The notes under the pieces were generated by a model. The model saw only the letters and a list, made by a program, of their open reading frames with translations, was not told the DNA's origin and did not search any database. Below, piece after piece: positions 42,277 to 50,885 of a DNA stretch of 64,000 nt. Both the position numbers and the translations under genes were made by a program. The stretch lies in assembly GCA_038207625.1 (NCBI GenBank), contig JBBQZO010000011.1:1-64000 (forward strand). The letters run 5' to 3'. The stretch comes from JBBQZO01 sp038207625. GTDB lineage: Bacteria > Pseudomonadota > Gammaproteobacteria > Burkholderiales > Burkholderiaceae_D. The number at the start of each line of letters is the position of its first letter. Position 1 is the first letter of the stretch.

Positions 42277-43689
42277 TTAGTTGACCATGCGCCCGGCCGG
42301 AAACGCGACCGGTGCGCGCAGCATTGCGCGCCAACGCAGGCGCACGATGACGCAGGCGCCGATGCAGCATAGCAGCGTCAGCGACCACCACGGCAAGGGC
42401 GCCGGACGTGCGCGCGCCAGTGCGAACACCAGCATCAGCGCCCCCATGCCCAGCACGCTGAGCACCAGCGTCGTGGTGGCCGCGCCGCGCGATGTCGCTG
42501 CGTAATTGCGCAAGGAGAGGCCGGCCAGCGGCAGCGCCAGCGCGGTGATCGCCAGGCCAATTTGCAGATCGTCGTTCGACGCGCCCAGCACCAGCATCGA
42601 TGCCAGCAGCGCCAGCGTGGAGCTGGCCCAGCATTGCAGGAAGCGGCCCAGCATCAGCTGCGCCAACAGGCGGTTCAGCGCGCGTCCCTGCGGCATTACC
42701 GGTGTCAGGCGCAGCAGCGCCTGTTCCCCTGTGCTGCGGCGCAGGCTGTCATCGTCCGTTTGCAAGAAGATCGCCATCGTCAGCGTCGCGCTGGCCACCA
42801 GCGGCCACATGATGGCGTTCAGATACGCCGCGTCGACGACAACGCCGCACGCCCTGATCGCCTGCACGAGCAACCAGATCAGCGACGGTATCGCAAGGCA
42901 CCCGACGACGTTGCGGCTCCAGTGATTGCCCGGCCCGAACAGGAAGGGCAACATCGTGCCGCCATCGCCGCGGCGCGCGCAAGCACGGCGCAGGTCCGAA
43001 AAATAGCCACGGTTGACCCAGCGCCAGCGCCCCGAGCCGAAGCAGTTCTGCTGCGCCCTGGCGTAGCGCTCGATGGTGGTCCAACTTGCCATGCGCGTCA
43101 GCGCCGCCTGGTGCTGGTCGCCGCCGTTTGGCAGCAGTGCGCGCAAGGCCAGCGCGCCGATCGCCAGCAAGGCCAGCGCGGCCGGCACAGCCACGCCCGG
43201 ATGGGCCAGTGCCGCGCAGGCCGGCGTCCAGAAACGCGTCATCATCAGCAGCGCGCCGCCCGCCGGCAGCAGCGCCACCAGCGGACGCCTTACCATCAGC
43301 AGGATGCCGATCAACAGCAGGCCAATGCTCAGCACGAGGCTCAGCGCGTTGCCCACCAGCGCATACATGGCGCCGCTGATCACCAGCGTGGCGGCGCCCC
43401 ACACGAACGCGCACACCCGCAGCAGGCGCGCGTGCAGCTGCGGCACCAGACGCGCATTGGCTGGCGTGTTCTGCAACTGGATGCCGGCGGCGAACATCAG
43501 CGCCCACAGATGGGCGATCATGCCAAGCACCAGCATGGCCAGGATGCCGGCGTCGCGCCGGCCGCTGGTGAGCGCGCCAAACACGGGCAGCACGACCAGG
43601 CCGCTCCACAGCACGACGTCGAGCCAGCGCGCGCCATAGCCGCGCCGATACAGCAGCACGCTGCGCAAGATGCTCAGGTAGGGTTTCAT
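42277..43689 (-). CDS. ABC transporter permease (polytopic membrane protein)
   Basis: The 470-residue protein has about ten hydrophobic helices, including LDVVLWSGLVVLPVFGAL, ILAMLVLGMIAHLWALMFAA and LSLVLSIGLLLIGILLM. A long cytoplasmic-type loop (about 195-260) contains aromatic and basic residues. It overlaps the ATPase gene by four bases and is therefore its likely transmembrane partner. Family assignment comes from context; the substrate is unknown, perhaps a peptide or antimicrobial as in YtrB-type systems. Confidence 0.75.
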   Translation of the reverse strand: MKPYLSILRSVLLYRRGYGARWLDVVLWSGLVVLPVFGALTSGRRDAGILAMLVLGMIAHLWALMFAAGIQLQNTPANARLVPQLHARLLRVCAFVWGAATLVISGAMYALVGNALSLVLSIGLLLIGILLMVRRPLVALLPAGGALLMMTRFWTPACAALAHPGVAVPAALALLAIGALALRALLPNGGDQHQAALTRMASWTTIERYARAQQNCFGSGRWRWVNRGYFSDLRRACARRGDGGTMLPFLFGPGNHWSRNVVGCLAIPSLIWLLVQAIRACGVVVDAAYLNAIMWPLVASATLTMAIFLQTDDDSLRRSTGEQALLRLTPVMPQGRALNRLLAQLMLGRFLQCWASSTLALLASMLVLGASNDDLQIGLAITALALPLAGLSLRNYAATSRGAATTTLVLSVLGMGALMLVFALARARPAPLPWWSLTLLCCIGACVIVRLRWRAMLRAPVAFPAGRMVN

Positions 43690-44564
43690 TGAGTCACCTC
43701 GACGAACAGGTCTTCCAGGCTCAGCGTGTCCACCCGCAGGCCCGGGTGCGCGCTGCGCAGCAGTTCTACTTGCTGCACGCTGGCGCGCGCAATCACGCTG
43801 GTCGCGCCGGAACGGTCGCTGCTGCGGCGCAGTTCGCCGGCAAACACCAGCCGCTCGAACAGCGCCTGCGGCCCGCTGATCCGGTGTGCGCTTTCGAGCA
43901 GTTCGTCAAGCGCGCCCGCAAGCGCGATCTTGCCATCCTTGAGGAAGGCCACGTCAAGCGCGACGCGCTCCAGATCGGTCAGAATGTGGGTCGAAAAAAT
44001 GACTGTCGTGTCGCGTTCGATCACACCGTCAATCAGCTCGCGCAAAAACTCGCGCCGCCCGACCGGGTCGAGACTGGACACCGGTTCGTCCAGTATCAGC
44101 AACTGCGGGTCGTGCGCCAGCGCGCGGATGATCGACAGGCGCTGCTTTTCGCCGCCCGAAAACTGGCTGATCAACTTATTGCCGGCGGCGCCGTTGAAAC
44201 CCCAGCGCTGCAGCAAAGCTTCGACTTTGGGCTTGTTCCAGCGCGGGTACATGGCCTTGAAATAGTCGAGCATCTGGCGCGCTGTCATCCACTCGAACAG
44301 CTCGCAGCGCTGCGGCACGTAGGCCAGGCGCGCGCGGGTGGCCGCGCTGAGGACGTCGACGCCCTCGCCGTCGATACGCACGCTGCCGGCGTCGGTCTCG
44401 CGCAGGCCCAGCATGCATTCGAGCAGGGTCGATTTGCCCGCGCCATTGCGCCCCAGCAGGCCGATCACCTGGCCCGGCGCAATCGACCAGTCCAGTCCTT
44501 GCAGCACCGCCTGCGCACCGAAGGACTTGGAAACAGCGGAGAGTTGCACTATCGGTGTCGTCAT
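43686..44564 (-). CDS. ABC transporter ATP-binding protein
   Basis: The 292-residue ATPase has Walker A GLLGRNGAGKSTLLECMLG, the Q-loop region LAYVPQRCELFEWMT, signature FSGGEKQRLSIIRAL, Walker B LLILDEPVSSLD and H-loop FSTHILTDL. The C-terminal 80 residues carry the extra domain usual in export-type ABC ATPases paired with a single permease. It overlaps both neighbours by four bases (ATGA) in the order GntR regulator, ATPase, permease. Confidence 0.9.
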   Translation of the reverse strand: MTTPIVQLSAVSKSFGAQAVLQGLDWSIAPGQVIGLLGRNGAGKSTLLECMLGLRETDAGSVRIDGEGVDVLSAATRARLAYVPQRCELFEWMTARQMLDYFKAMYPRWNKPKVEALLQRWGFNGAAGNKLISQFSGGEKQRLSIIRALAHDPQLLILDEPVSSLDPVGRREFLRELIDGVIERDTTVIFSTHILTDLERVALDVAFLKDGKIALAGALDELLESAHRISGPQALFERLVFAGELRRSSDRSGATSVIARASVQQVELLRSAHPGLRVDTLSLEDLFVEVTQ

Positions 44565-44959
44565 GATGTCTCTTTCAGGATTTTTTTAAATAGCGCCAAC
44601 GTGGTGTCGGCGTCCAGTTCGAGCTGCTTCGCTTCCAGCGCGGCCCGTTCCAGGATGGGACGCAGCAATTGGGCGCGGCTGGCGGTGCTGACGCTGGCGC
44701 CGCTGCGGTCGGCCACCAACATGCCTTGGCCGCGCCGGCGCAACAGCAGGCCTTCCGTTTCGAGCATGTTGTAGGCCTTCGAGACCGTCATCGGATTGAC
44801 GGCCAGCGCCTGGGCCACATCGCGCACCGAAGGCATCACGTCGCCGGGCGCGAGCTGGCCGCCGGCCGCCAGCCGGCGCGCCTGATCGATCAACTGACGG
44901 TAGATCGGCTCGGCAGAGCCCGTCGCGATCGAAAACAACAGTGAAGTATGGGATGTCAT
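44561..44959 (-). CDS. GntR-family transcriptional regulator (YtrA-like)
   Basis: Short GntR-type repressor of 132 residues with the HTH at the N terminus: EPIYRQLIDQARRLAAGGQL, then PSVRDVAQALAVNPMTVSKA, YNMLETEGLLLRRRGQGMLV. The short C-terminal tail is typical of the YtrA subfamily, which controls adjacent ABC transporter genes. The frame is open 15 codons upstream, but that extension would cover the palindromic operator, so the start at MTSHTSLLFSIA is preferred. Confidence 0.87.
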   Translation of the reverse strand: MTSHTSLLFSIATGSAEPIYRQLIDQARRLAAGGQLAPGDVMPSVRDVAQALAVNPMTVSKAYNMLETEGLLLRRRGQGMLVADRSGASVSTASRAQLLRPILERAALEAKQLELDADTTLALFKKILKETS

Positions 44960-44962
44960 GGC

Positions 44963-44985
44963 ACTCACTTGTGTATTAAGTGAGT
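44963..44985 (-). promoter_or_regulatory. palindromic operator of the GntR-ABC operon
   Basis: ACTCACTT (44963-44970) and AAGTGAGT (44978-44985) are perfect complements separated by seven bases. They lie immediately before the GntR start codon, a position typical for GntR/YtrA autoregulation. A weak -35/-10 (TTGACG and TACTGT on the minus strand) lies just upstream. Confidence 0.7.
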
Positions 44986-45126
44986 AATACAGTAATTCAG
45001 TCATGCACCGTCGTCAAGTAGATTTTTTTATCAGACGATACGGCCACCGGGGGCCAACGCTTGCCCGATGGCGCGTCCAGCGACTACCATCGGGATGCCA
45101 TCACAACAACGAGGGAAATCGCGCCA

Positions 45127-45729
45127 ATGACGATGCACAGCACATTTGTCTGCTTGCTAGCCGCTTTATGCACGCACACGCGCGCCGCATCGCGCGTTGC
45201 GGTGCTCGTTCCCATGCTCGTTGCGGGCAAGGCGCAGGCGGGGCCGCCGGCTCACACCACCGCACTACTGCGACAGTTGACGCAACTGGTCGATCGACCA
45301 GATTATTTCGACAAAGCGGCGCTGGAACGCGCGTTTGGCATCCGACTGCCGCCTGTTAATTGCGTGCATTTCCCAGCCATGCAACCGGCCCCCGAATTCA
45401 TTTGCACAAGCGCGTCAAGATTCACAAAGGTCGGACTGGACGTCAGCTACCGATATCACACGCATCACGTCGGCGACACGATCTCGAACGGCATGGTCAC
45501 GCTTGGTGTGCATTTTAAGAACGCCTGCCTGCAAGTGAGCGAGGTCGAAGCGGCGTTCTCAAAACGGGCCGCGTGGGATGCGTCGGTGTTCGACGAACCA
45601 CTGGGCGGGGTGGTGTCACGCACGGTGACGAAGCAATTCAAGTTTGACACTGACGGCGTCGATCGCCAGACGTTTACCGTCGTGTTGCATCAAGCAGATC
45701 GCTGCGTGGACGAGATCTCGGTGCGCTGA
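45127..45729 (+). CDS. hypothetical secreted protein
   Basis: Not recognised. The 200-residue protein has a long signal-like N terminus (MTMHSTFVCLLAALCTHTRA, with a second hydrophobic stretch ending KAQAGPP). Mature sequence follows with four Cys residues (NCVHF, FICTS, ACLQV, RCVDE) and an aromatic-rich segment YRYHTHHVGDTISNG. Start candidates include the ATG two codons later. It is convergent with the TerD gene. Confidence 0.55.
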   Translation: MTMHSTFVCLLAALCTHTRAASRVAVLVPMLVAGKAQAGPPAHTTALLRQLTQLVDRPDYFDKAALERAFGIRLPPVNCVHFPAMQPAPEFICTSASRFTKVGLDVSYRYHTHHVGDTISNGMVTLGVHFKNACLQVSEVEAAFSKRAAWDASVFDEPLGGVVSRTVTKQFKFDTDGVDRQTFTVVLHQADRCVDEISVR

Positions 45730-45782
45730 AGAACAATGGCGCGCGTCGCAAGATACTGACTGCGACGCGCGCGGCCGACGCC

Positions 45783-46364
45783 TTACAGGTGCGGCGTGAT
45801 TTGCGGCAGCAGGTCGTCGAAGGTGCGTCCCGCGCCATTTTCGCCGATCGCGTGCAGCTTCCATTCGCCGCCGTGGCGGTACAGCTTGACCATGATCTGG
45901 GCCGTGTGTGCGCCCTGCACCGACAGGTCGTAGCGCGCCACTTCCTTGCCGTTGGCGGCATTCACCAAACGGCAGTAGGCGTTGGCGACCTGGGAAAAAT
46001 TCTGCCCCGTGAAGCTGTTGACGGTAAACACCAGACTGTTGACGCCGGCCGGCACGCGCGCCAGCTCGACCACGATCTGCTCGTCGTCGCCGTCGCCGGC
46101 GCCGGTGCGGTTGTCGCCCGTGTGGCGGATGCTGCCGTCGCGGCTGGTCAACTGGCGGAACCACACGAAGTCGGACGCGCGCTTGTCCTCACCGAACAGG
46201 ATGCACGAGGCGTCCAGGTCGATCTCTTCGGTCTTGCTGCCAAAGCCGAACAAGCCCTTCTTCTTGACCGCGTCCCAGCCCAGCCCCATCGTGATGCTCG
46301 TCAGGGCCGCGCCGGCTTCCTTGTCGAGCGAGATTTTCTGACCTTTTTGCAAATTGACTGACAT
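45783..46364 (-). CDS. TerD-family stress protein (TerZ-like)
   Basis: Calcium-binding tellurite-resistance/stress protein. The 193-residue frame begins MSVNLQKGQKISLDKEAG and has LDASCILFGEDKRASDFVWF, the acidic calcium-binding motif GDNRTGAGDGDDEQI, and ends with RHGGEWKLHAIGENGAGRTF. It is the last of four genes on this strand: DUF475, TerD, AIM24, TerD. A GluPheGly insert after residue 35 (KKGLFGFGSKTEE) is typical of TerZ paralogues. Confidence 0.9.
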   Translation of the reverse strand: MSVNLQKGQKISLDKEAGAALTSITMGLGWDAVKKKGLFGFGSKTEEIDLDASCILFGEDKRASDFVWFRQLTSRDGSIRHTGDNRTGAGDGDDEQIVVELARVPAGVNSLVFTVNSFTGQNFSQVANAYCRLVNAANGKEVARYDLSVQGAHTAQIMVKLYRHGGEWKLHAIGENGAGRTFDDLLPQITPHL

Positions 46365-46397
46365 GATTCTTCCTTGATTGAGTGATCGATAGCCGGC

Positions 46398-47096
46398 TTA
46401 AGCCTTGCCCTGGGTCCATTTGAGAAAACTGGCGCGGTTACGCGAACACACCACCACTTTGCCCGCGCCGGAGAAGCGCAGCACCATGCCTTCGCCGCTG
46501 GTGACGCTGTTGACCAGGTTGCCCAGAAAGCCGGCCGAGGCGCCGGTGGTCACCGAAATCTCGTAGTGCAGCGTGCTGTCCCAGCACACCACGTGCGCGT
46601 TGTCGATCACCATGTCCTTGCCGGGCACCACCTCCAGCTCGGAAATCGAGCCGAAACCGGACACGGCCAGCTGACCGCGCCCGGTCGCCTCGGTGATGAA
46701 GAAGCCGCCGCTTTGCGCGAACAGCGCGTTGCCCAGGCTTTGCGTGCGCACCTTCAGTTCGACGCCAGAACTGGCCGCGACAAACGCGCCGTCGCTCACC
46801 ATATAGCTGCGCGGGCCGATGTCGAGCACCTGCATGGCGCCCGGCAGCGTGGGCGAGAGCAGACAGTCGCCCTCGCCGCGCACCGCTTCGATCTGCTGCT
46901 GAAAGAACGACTCGCCGTTGGCGAAACTGCGCATCAGCGCGCCTCCCAGGCCGCCGCGCATCTTGCCTTTCAGTTCCAGCGCCGCCTCCATCATCACCAT
47001 CGCATCGGACTCGCAGTAAATCATCTCGCCGCGCGCGAGCGATACATGCAGAAATGGGTCCACATCGCCCGTCACTGTAAATACTGGCATTGTCAT
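46398..47096 (-). CDS. AIM24/TIGR00266 family protein
   Basis: The 232-residue protein resembles the TIGR00266/AIM24 family, beta-rich proteins often found in tellurite-resistance (ter) type operons. Recognisable segments are SLARGEMIYCESDAMVMMEA, FANGESFFQQQIEAVRGEGD, LSPTLPGAMQVLDIG and FITEATGRGQLAVSGFGSIS. Biochemical role unknown. It sits between two TerD genes with 33 bases after it and 63 before. Confidence 0.82.
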   Translation of the reverse strand: MTMPVFTVTGDVDPFLHVSLARGEMIYCESDAMVMMEAALELKGKMRGGLGGALMRSFANGESFFQQQIEAVRGEGDCLLSPTLPGAMQVLDIGPRSYMVSDGAFVAASSGVELKVRTQSLGNALFAQSGGFFITEATGRGQLAVSGFGSISELEVVPGKDMVIDNAHVVCWDSTLHYEISVTTGASAGFLGNLVNSVTSGEGMVLRFSGAGKVVVCSRNRASFLKWTQGKA

Positions 47097-47159
47097 TTCC
47101 TTTCATTGCGCGCGGCCCGGGCCGCGCGCGAAGACCCGCCAGTGGCGGGCCGCTTGCTG

Positions 47160-47735
47160 TTACACGCTCACGCCGTACGACCTGGCCAGCGCGCCCAGAC
47201 CACCCTTGAAACCCTGGCCGACGGCGCGAAACTTCCAGTCGCCGGCGCTGCGATAGACTTCGCCGAACACCATCGCCGTTTCCGTCGATCCGTCTTCGGA
47301 CAAGTCGAAGCGGGCGATTTCGGCGTTGCCGCTGGCGTTCACGCAGCGCACAAAAGCTTTCGCCACCATGCCGAAATTCTGCCGGCGCGCTTCGGCGTCA
47401 TGGATCGTCACGCACACGGCGATCTTGTCGATCTCGGCCGGCACGCTGGACAGGTCGATCGCCACCGTTTCGTCGTCGCCGTCGCCGGCGCCGCTGCGGT
47501 TGTCGCCCGAATGGGTCACCGAGCCGTCGCTCGACTTCAGATTATTGTAGAACACCATATCGGCGTCGCCGCGCACCTTGCCGTCGGCCTTGAGCAGGAA
47601 CACCGTGCCGTCGATGTCGAACTCGGCGCCGTCGGTCACGCGCGGGTCCCAGCCCAGACCAACGACCAGCTTGGCCAGACCGGGAGCTTCCTTGCTCAGA
47701 TTGACGTTGCCACCTTTTTGCAGACTGATTGCCAT
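47160..47735 (-). CDS. TerD-family stress protein
   Basis: The 191-residue TerD protein begins MAISLQKGGNVNLSKEAPGL and has FDIDGTVFLLKADGKVRGDA, the acidic motif GDNRSGAGDGDDETVAIDL and YRSAGDWKFRAVGQGFKGGL. TerD proteins bind calcium through the acidic loop and occur in stress clusters that confer resistance to tellurite, phage and other insults. It shares the gene order with DUF475 upstream (130 bases) and AIM24 downstream. Confidence 0.92.
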   Translation of the reverse strand: MAISLQKGGNVNLSKEAPGLAKLVVGLGWDPRVTDGAEFDIDGTVFLLKADGKVRGDADMVFYNNLKSSDGSVTHSGDNRSGAGDGDDETVAIDLSSVPAEIDKIAVCVTIHDAEARRQNFGMVAKAFVRCVNASGNAEIARFDLSEDGSTETAMVFGEVYRSAGDWKFRAVGQGFKGGLGALARSYGVSV

Positions 47736-47865
47736 GAGATTTACTCCTGTGTGTGTTCAATTCGCACCTGGCGTGACGCGTTGCCGAACCTGGTCGGCGC
47801 ACGCATTCGAACGCCTTGAACTGATGCGGCCAGCGGGTGCGCTGCGCTTGCCGCTGATTCTTTTC

Positions 47866-48912
47866 TTACGCTGCCACTGCCAGCATTTCCTGCTTGCGCT
47901 TGTAACGCACCGACGACCACAGCGACGCGGCGATGAAGGCCACCCCGACCAAGCCGGTGAACACTTCCGGCACATGAAACTTCATGCTGGCCAACATGAT
48001 CACGGCCAGAATGCCGATCGCATAGTGGGCGCCGTGTTCAAGGAAAACGAACTCGTCGAGCGTGCCCTTCTTGACCAGGAACACCGTCAGCGAACGCACG
48101 AACATCGCGCCGATGGCCAGGCCCAGCATGATGATCACGACATCCTTGGTGATCGCGAAGGCGCCGATCACACCGTCGAAGGAGAACGACGCGTCGAGCA
48201 CTTCGAGGTACAGGAAGGCGCCCACGCCGCCCCGCTTGACCAGATCGCCCACGTTCGGACCGTCCTCTTCCTTTTCCAGCAAACCGCTGACCACGTCCAC
48301 GCCGATGTAGGTCAGCACACCCCACAGACCGGCCGTGAGCACCACCAGTTGCTTGCCCGCGTCGACCATCGTCAAACTGGCCATCAAGGTACCGAGCGCG
48401 ATCAGCACGGCGATCGACGACACTTTGCCCAGCGAACCGAGTTTTTGCTCGACGTGACCGAGCCAGTGCAGCTCTTTCTCGTCGTCGAGCAGGAAATTGA
48501 GGAACACCAGCAGCAGGAACACGCCGCCGAAGGCCGCCACTTCCGCGTGGTGGTTAGTCAGGTGCATCGAGTACGCGTCCGGATTATTCAACGCCAGATT
48601 CCATACCTCCAGCAGACCCAGATCGGCCGCCTGCGCCACGATCACCAAGGGAAACAGCAAACGCATGCCGAACACGGCGACGACGATACCGACACCCAAA
48701 AACAGCGACTGCCAGAATTTGTCCCAGGTTTTCAGTACCGAGGCGTTGACGACGGCGTTGTCGAACGACAGCGAGATCTCCATCACGGCCAGAATCGCCG
48801 CGATGCCCACGGCGGTGAACGCGCCGGACAGGCCGGTGTGCGCGTAACCCCACCAGCCGGCCGCCATCAGGCAGACCAGTGAGACGATGAATGAAGCGCG
48901 AAAGTGCTGCAT
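47866..48912 (-). CDS. DUF475 / TerC-like integral membrane protein
   Basis: The 348-residue polytopic protein is homologous to TerC-type metal-binding membrane proteins, with the acidic membrane motifs AAILAVMEISLSFDNAVVNA and LEVLDASFSFDGVIGAFAIT. Its HAEVAAFGGVFLLLVFLNF and FVFLEHGAHYAIGILAVIML helices are also typical. It leads the TerD/AIM24 group and is divergent from a LysR regulator, with about 100 bases between them. Transport of a metal or oxyanion is possible but not shown. Confidence 0.88.
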   Translation of the reverse strand: MQHFRASFIVSLVCLMAAGWWGYAHTGLSGAFTAVGIAAILAVMEISLSFDNAVVNASVLKTWDKFWQSLFLGVGIVVAVFGMRLLFPLVIVAQAADLGLLEVWNLALNNPDAYSMHLTNHHAEVAAFGGVFLLLVFLNFLLDDEKELHWLGHVEQKLGSLGKVSSIAVLIALGTLMASLTMVDAGKQLVVLTAGLWGVLTYIGVDVVSGLLEKEEDGPNVGDLVKRGGVGAFLYLEVLDASFSFDGVIGAFAITKDVVIIMLGLAIGAMFVRSLTVFLVKKGTLDEFVFLEHGAHYAIGILAVIMLASMKFHVPEVFTGLVGVAFIAASLWSSVRYKRKQEMLAVAA

Positions 48913-49013
48913 GGTGTTGTTCCCTGTTGTTGTATTGACTGGACGCAGTGTAGGGCCGCGCGCCGCATTTAAAAATGGAAGATAATGGAAGAAATACTTC
49001 GAGAAAACAGAAG

Positions 49014-49925
49014 ATGAAAAACACCGGACTGAATTTTCGCCACCTGTACTACTTCTGGGTGGTGGCCAAGGAGGGCAGCGTCACGCGCGCCGCCGAACGG
49101 CTGGGACTGGCGGTGCAAACGGTCAGCACCCAGCTCGCACTGCTTGACCAGAACGTGGGCAAGTCGCTGCTGGTGCCGCAGGGACGCCGGCTGGTGCCCA
49201 GCGAAGCGGGCCGGCTGGCGCTGGCCTATGCCGACCAGATTTTCCTGCTCGGCGAGCAGATGACGGAGGCGCTCAGCGAGGCCGACAGCGGCAAGACGCG
49301 CCTGACGGTGGGCATTTCCGATTCGCTGCCCAAGCTGACAGCGTTCCGCCTGCTCGAAGCGACCATGCATCTGCCGATGCCGGTCAAGCTGGTGTGCATG
49401 GAGGACGAGTTCGAGGCCTTGCTGGCTGACCTGGCGCTGCACAAACTGGACGTGGTGCTGACCGACCGCCCGGTGCGCGCCGGCACCACCTTGCGCGTGT
49501 TCAGCCACCTGCTGGGCGAGACCGACACCATCGTGGTCGGCGCGCCCCATCTGGCCGAGCGCTACCGGCACAATTTCCCCGCCTGCCTGAACGGCGCGCC
49601 GTTCCTGCTGCCGACCCGCAATGACGCGCTACGCGGCCGACTGGACGAATGGTTCGAGCTGCAAAACGTGCGTCCCGACGTGGTCGGCGAGTTCGAAGAC
49701 AACGCGCTGCTAAACACCTTCGGGCGCAATGGTCGCGGCCTGTTTTTCGCGCCGTCCGTGCTGGCCGGCGACATCGAAGCCCAGTTCGGCGCCCAGCGGG
49801 TGGGCGACGTGGCGCACGTGCGCCAGCAGTTTTACGCGATCTCCAACGAACGCAAGATCAAGCACCCTGCGGTCGAAGCGATCCTGTCGGCGGTGCACGC
49901 GGGCGGTTTCGGCGCGCGCGCTTAA
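49014..49925 (+). CDS. LysR-family transcriptional regulator (NhaR-like)
   Basis: The 303-residue protein has an N-terminal winged HTH (NFRHLYYFWVVAKEGSVTRA, AAERLGLAVQTVSTQLALLD) and a ligand-binding domain with LTVGISDSLPKLTAFRLLEA, DVVLTDRPVRAG and NDALRGRLDEWFELQNVRPD, best matching NhaR-type LysR proteins. The start at MKNTGLNFRHL is preferred over the upstream ATG, which would add 13 unconserved residues. Divergence from the DUF475-TerD genes suggests it controls them. No antiporter gene is adjacent. Confidence 0.88.
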   Translation: MKNTGLNFRHLYYFWVVAKEGSVTRAAERLGLAVQTVSTQLALLDQNVGKSLLVPQGRRLVPSEAGRLALAYADQIFLLGEQMTEALSEADSGKTRLTVGISDSLPKLTAFRLLEATMHLPMPVKLVCMEDEFEALLADLALHKLDVVLTDRPVRAGTTLRVFSHLLGETDTIVVGAPHLAERYRHNFPACLNGAPFLLPTRNDALRGRLDEWFELQNVRPDVVGEFEDNALLNTFGRNGRGLFFAPSVLAGDIEAQFGAQRVGDVAHVRQQFYAISNERKIKHPAVEAILSAVHAGGFGARA

Positions 49926-50085
49926 GCCATCCGCGTCACGCTGTTTGCAGAAACCGAACTCGGAGCGGTCGAGGCAAGCGCGCGCCGGCGAAACCGTAGT
50001 CGCCATGTTTATGCCGGCCCAGTTACCAGGCCGACCTTGTCGACGATATCGCGGGCATGCATTACACCCAGGAAACGGCCAGAAT

Positions 50086-50114
50086 TTGTAAAAAAACAAT
50101 GACTGTTTTATAAT
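50086..50114 (+). promoter_or_regulatory. promoter of the first PEP-CTERM gene
   Basis: TTGTAA (50086-50091) and a perfect TATAAT (50109-50114) are 17 bases apart, 24 bases before the ATG at 50139. The AT-rich context differs from the surrounding DNA. The 213-base gap from 49926 contains no other feature. Confidence 0.7.
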
Positions 50115-50138
50115 TCATTTTTTTCAACATTGGGAAAC

Positions 50139-50885
50139 ATGATGCATATTCTCCGACAAATGAGCGTGATCGCTGGCGTTCTTCTGCCCGTCATGGCCAT
50201 GGCAGACTCCACTCCGACCATCGACATCATGAATACGGGGACGCTGGGTGGCTACTCGCAAACCTACACACCCGGCCAAAGCGGTAACTCACTGGCATTC
50301 CAGGTTGGTCCGGTAGCGCGATCGTACAAATTGAGCGATGGCACTTCCTGGCAATCGGGTGCAGGCTCCTTCAAGACCCTGCGCACGTCGATTGCAAGTG
50401 TTGACACGGACAATGGCATGCTGCGCTATATTTTCACGTCGCCACAGGACGGGATCCTCTTTTCCAATACAGATTACAGCTTTGGCGACCATTCCGCTCA
50501 AGGCACGCTCGGTGTCCCGACATCCCTGACGCTTGAAGCAAACAGCGGTGCGACCACCGGGGTCATGAAAGGATATACAACGATTCTATCCAATGACATG
50601 ACCTGGTATGGCGCGCCAAGGTTTAACTTCTACTCGGCCATGGTTGGACAGTCCGTGTATTTCGAAACCACCGTTTCGCTCACTAATGCTACGTTCACGC
50701 AAGACCTGTTTTCCCACTCGTTCGGCTACAACGAGACAGGCTATGTGGACTTTACCCATGTCATGGCTGTTCCAGAACCAAGCACTGGCGCGATGATGCT
50801 TGTTGGAATGTTTGCACTTGGCTTGGCAAGGCGTCGCCAACTGCCTGCCAAGACGTCAGAGCTAGACAAGCAGCGCACTCACTGA
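50139..50885 (+). CDS. PEP-CTERM sorting domain protein
   Basis: Exported protein of 248 residues anchored or processed by an exosortase. It has a signal peptide (MSVIAGVLLPVMAMADS), a beta-rich middle with repeated Tyr/Thr/Ser, and a C-terminal sorting signal: VPEPST, a hydrophobic helix (GAMMLVGMFALGLA) and a basic cluster ARRR. A polar tail of 16 residues follows the Arg cluster, longer than usual. Two Met codons at the start (50139, 50142) are both usable. Function of the mature part is unknown; the sequence is clearly lower in GC than its neighbours. Confidence 0.85.
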   Translation: MMHILRQMSVIAGVLLPVMAMADSTPTIDIMNTGTLGGYSQTYTPGQSGNSLAFQVGPVARSYKLSDGTSWQSGAGSFKTLRTSIASVDTDNGMLRYIFTSPQDGILFSNTDYSFGDHSAQGTLGVPTSLTLEANSGATTGVMKGYTTILSNDMTWYGAPRFNFYSAMVGQSVYFETTVSLTNATFTQDLFSHSFGYNETGYVDFTHVMAVPEPSTGAMMLVGMFALGLARRRQLPAKTSELDKQRTH

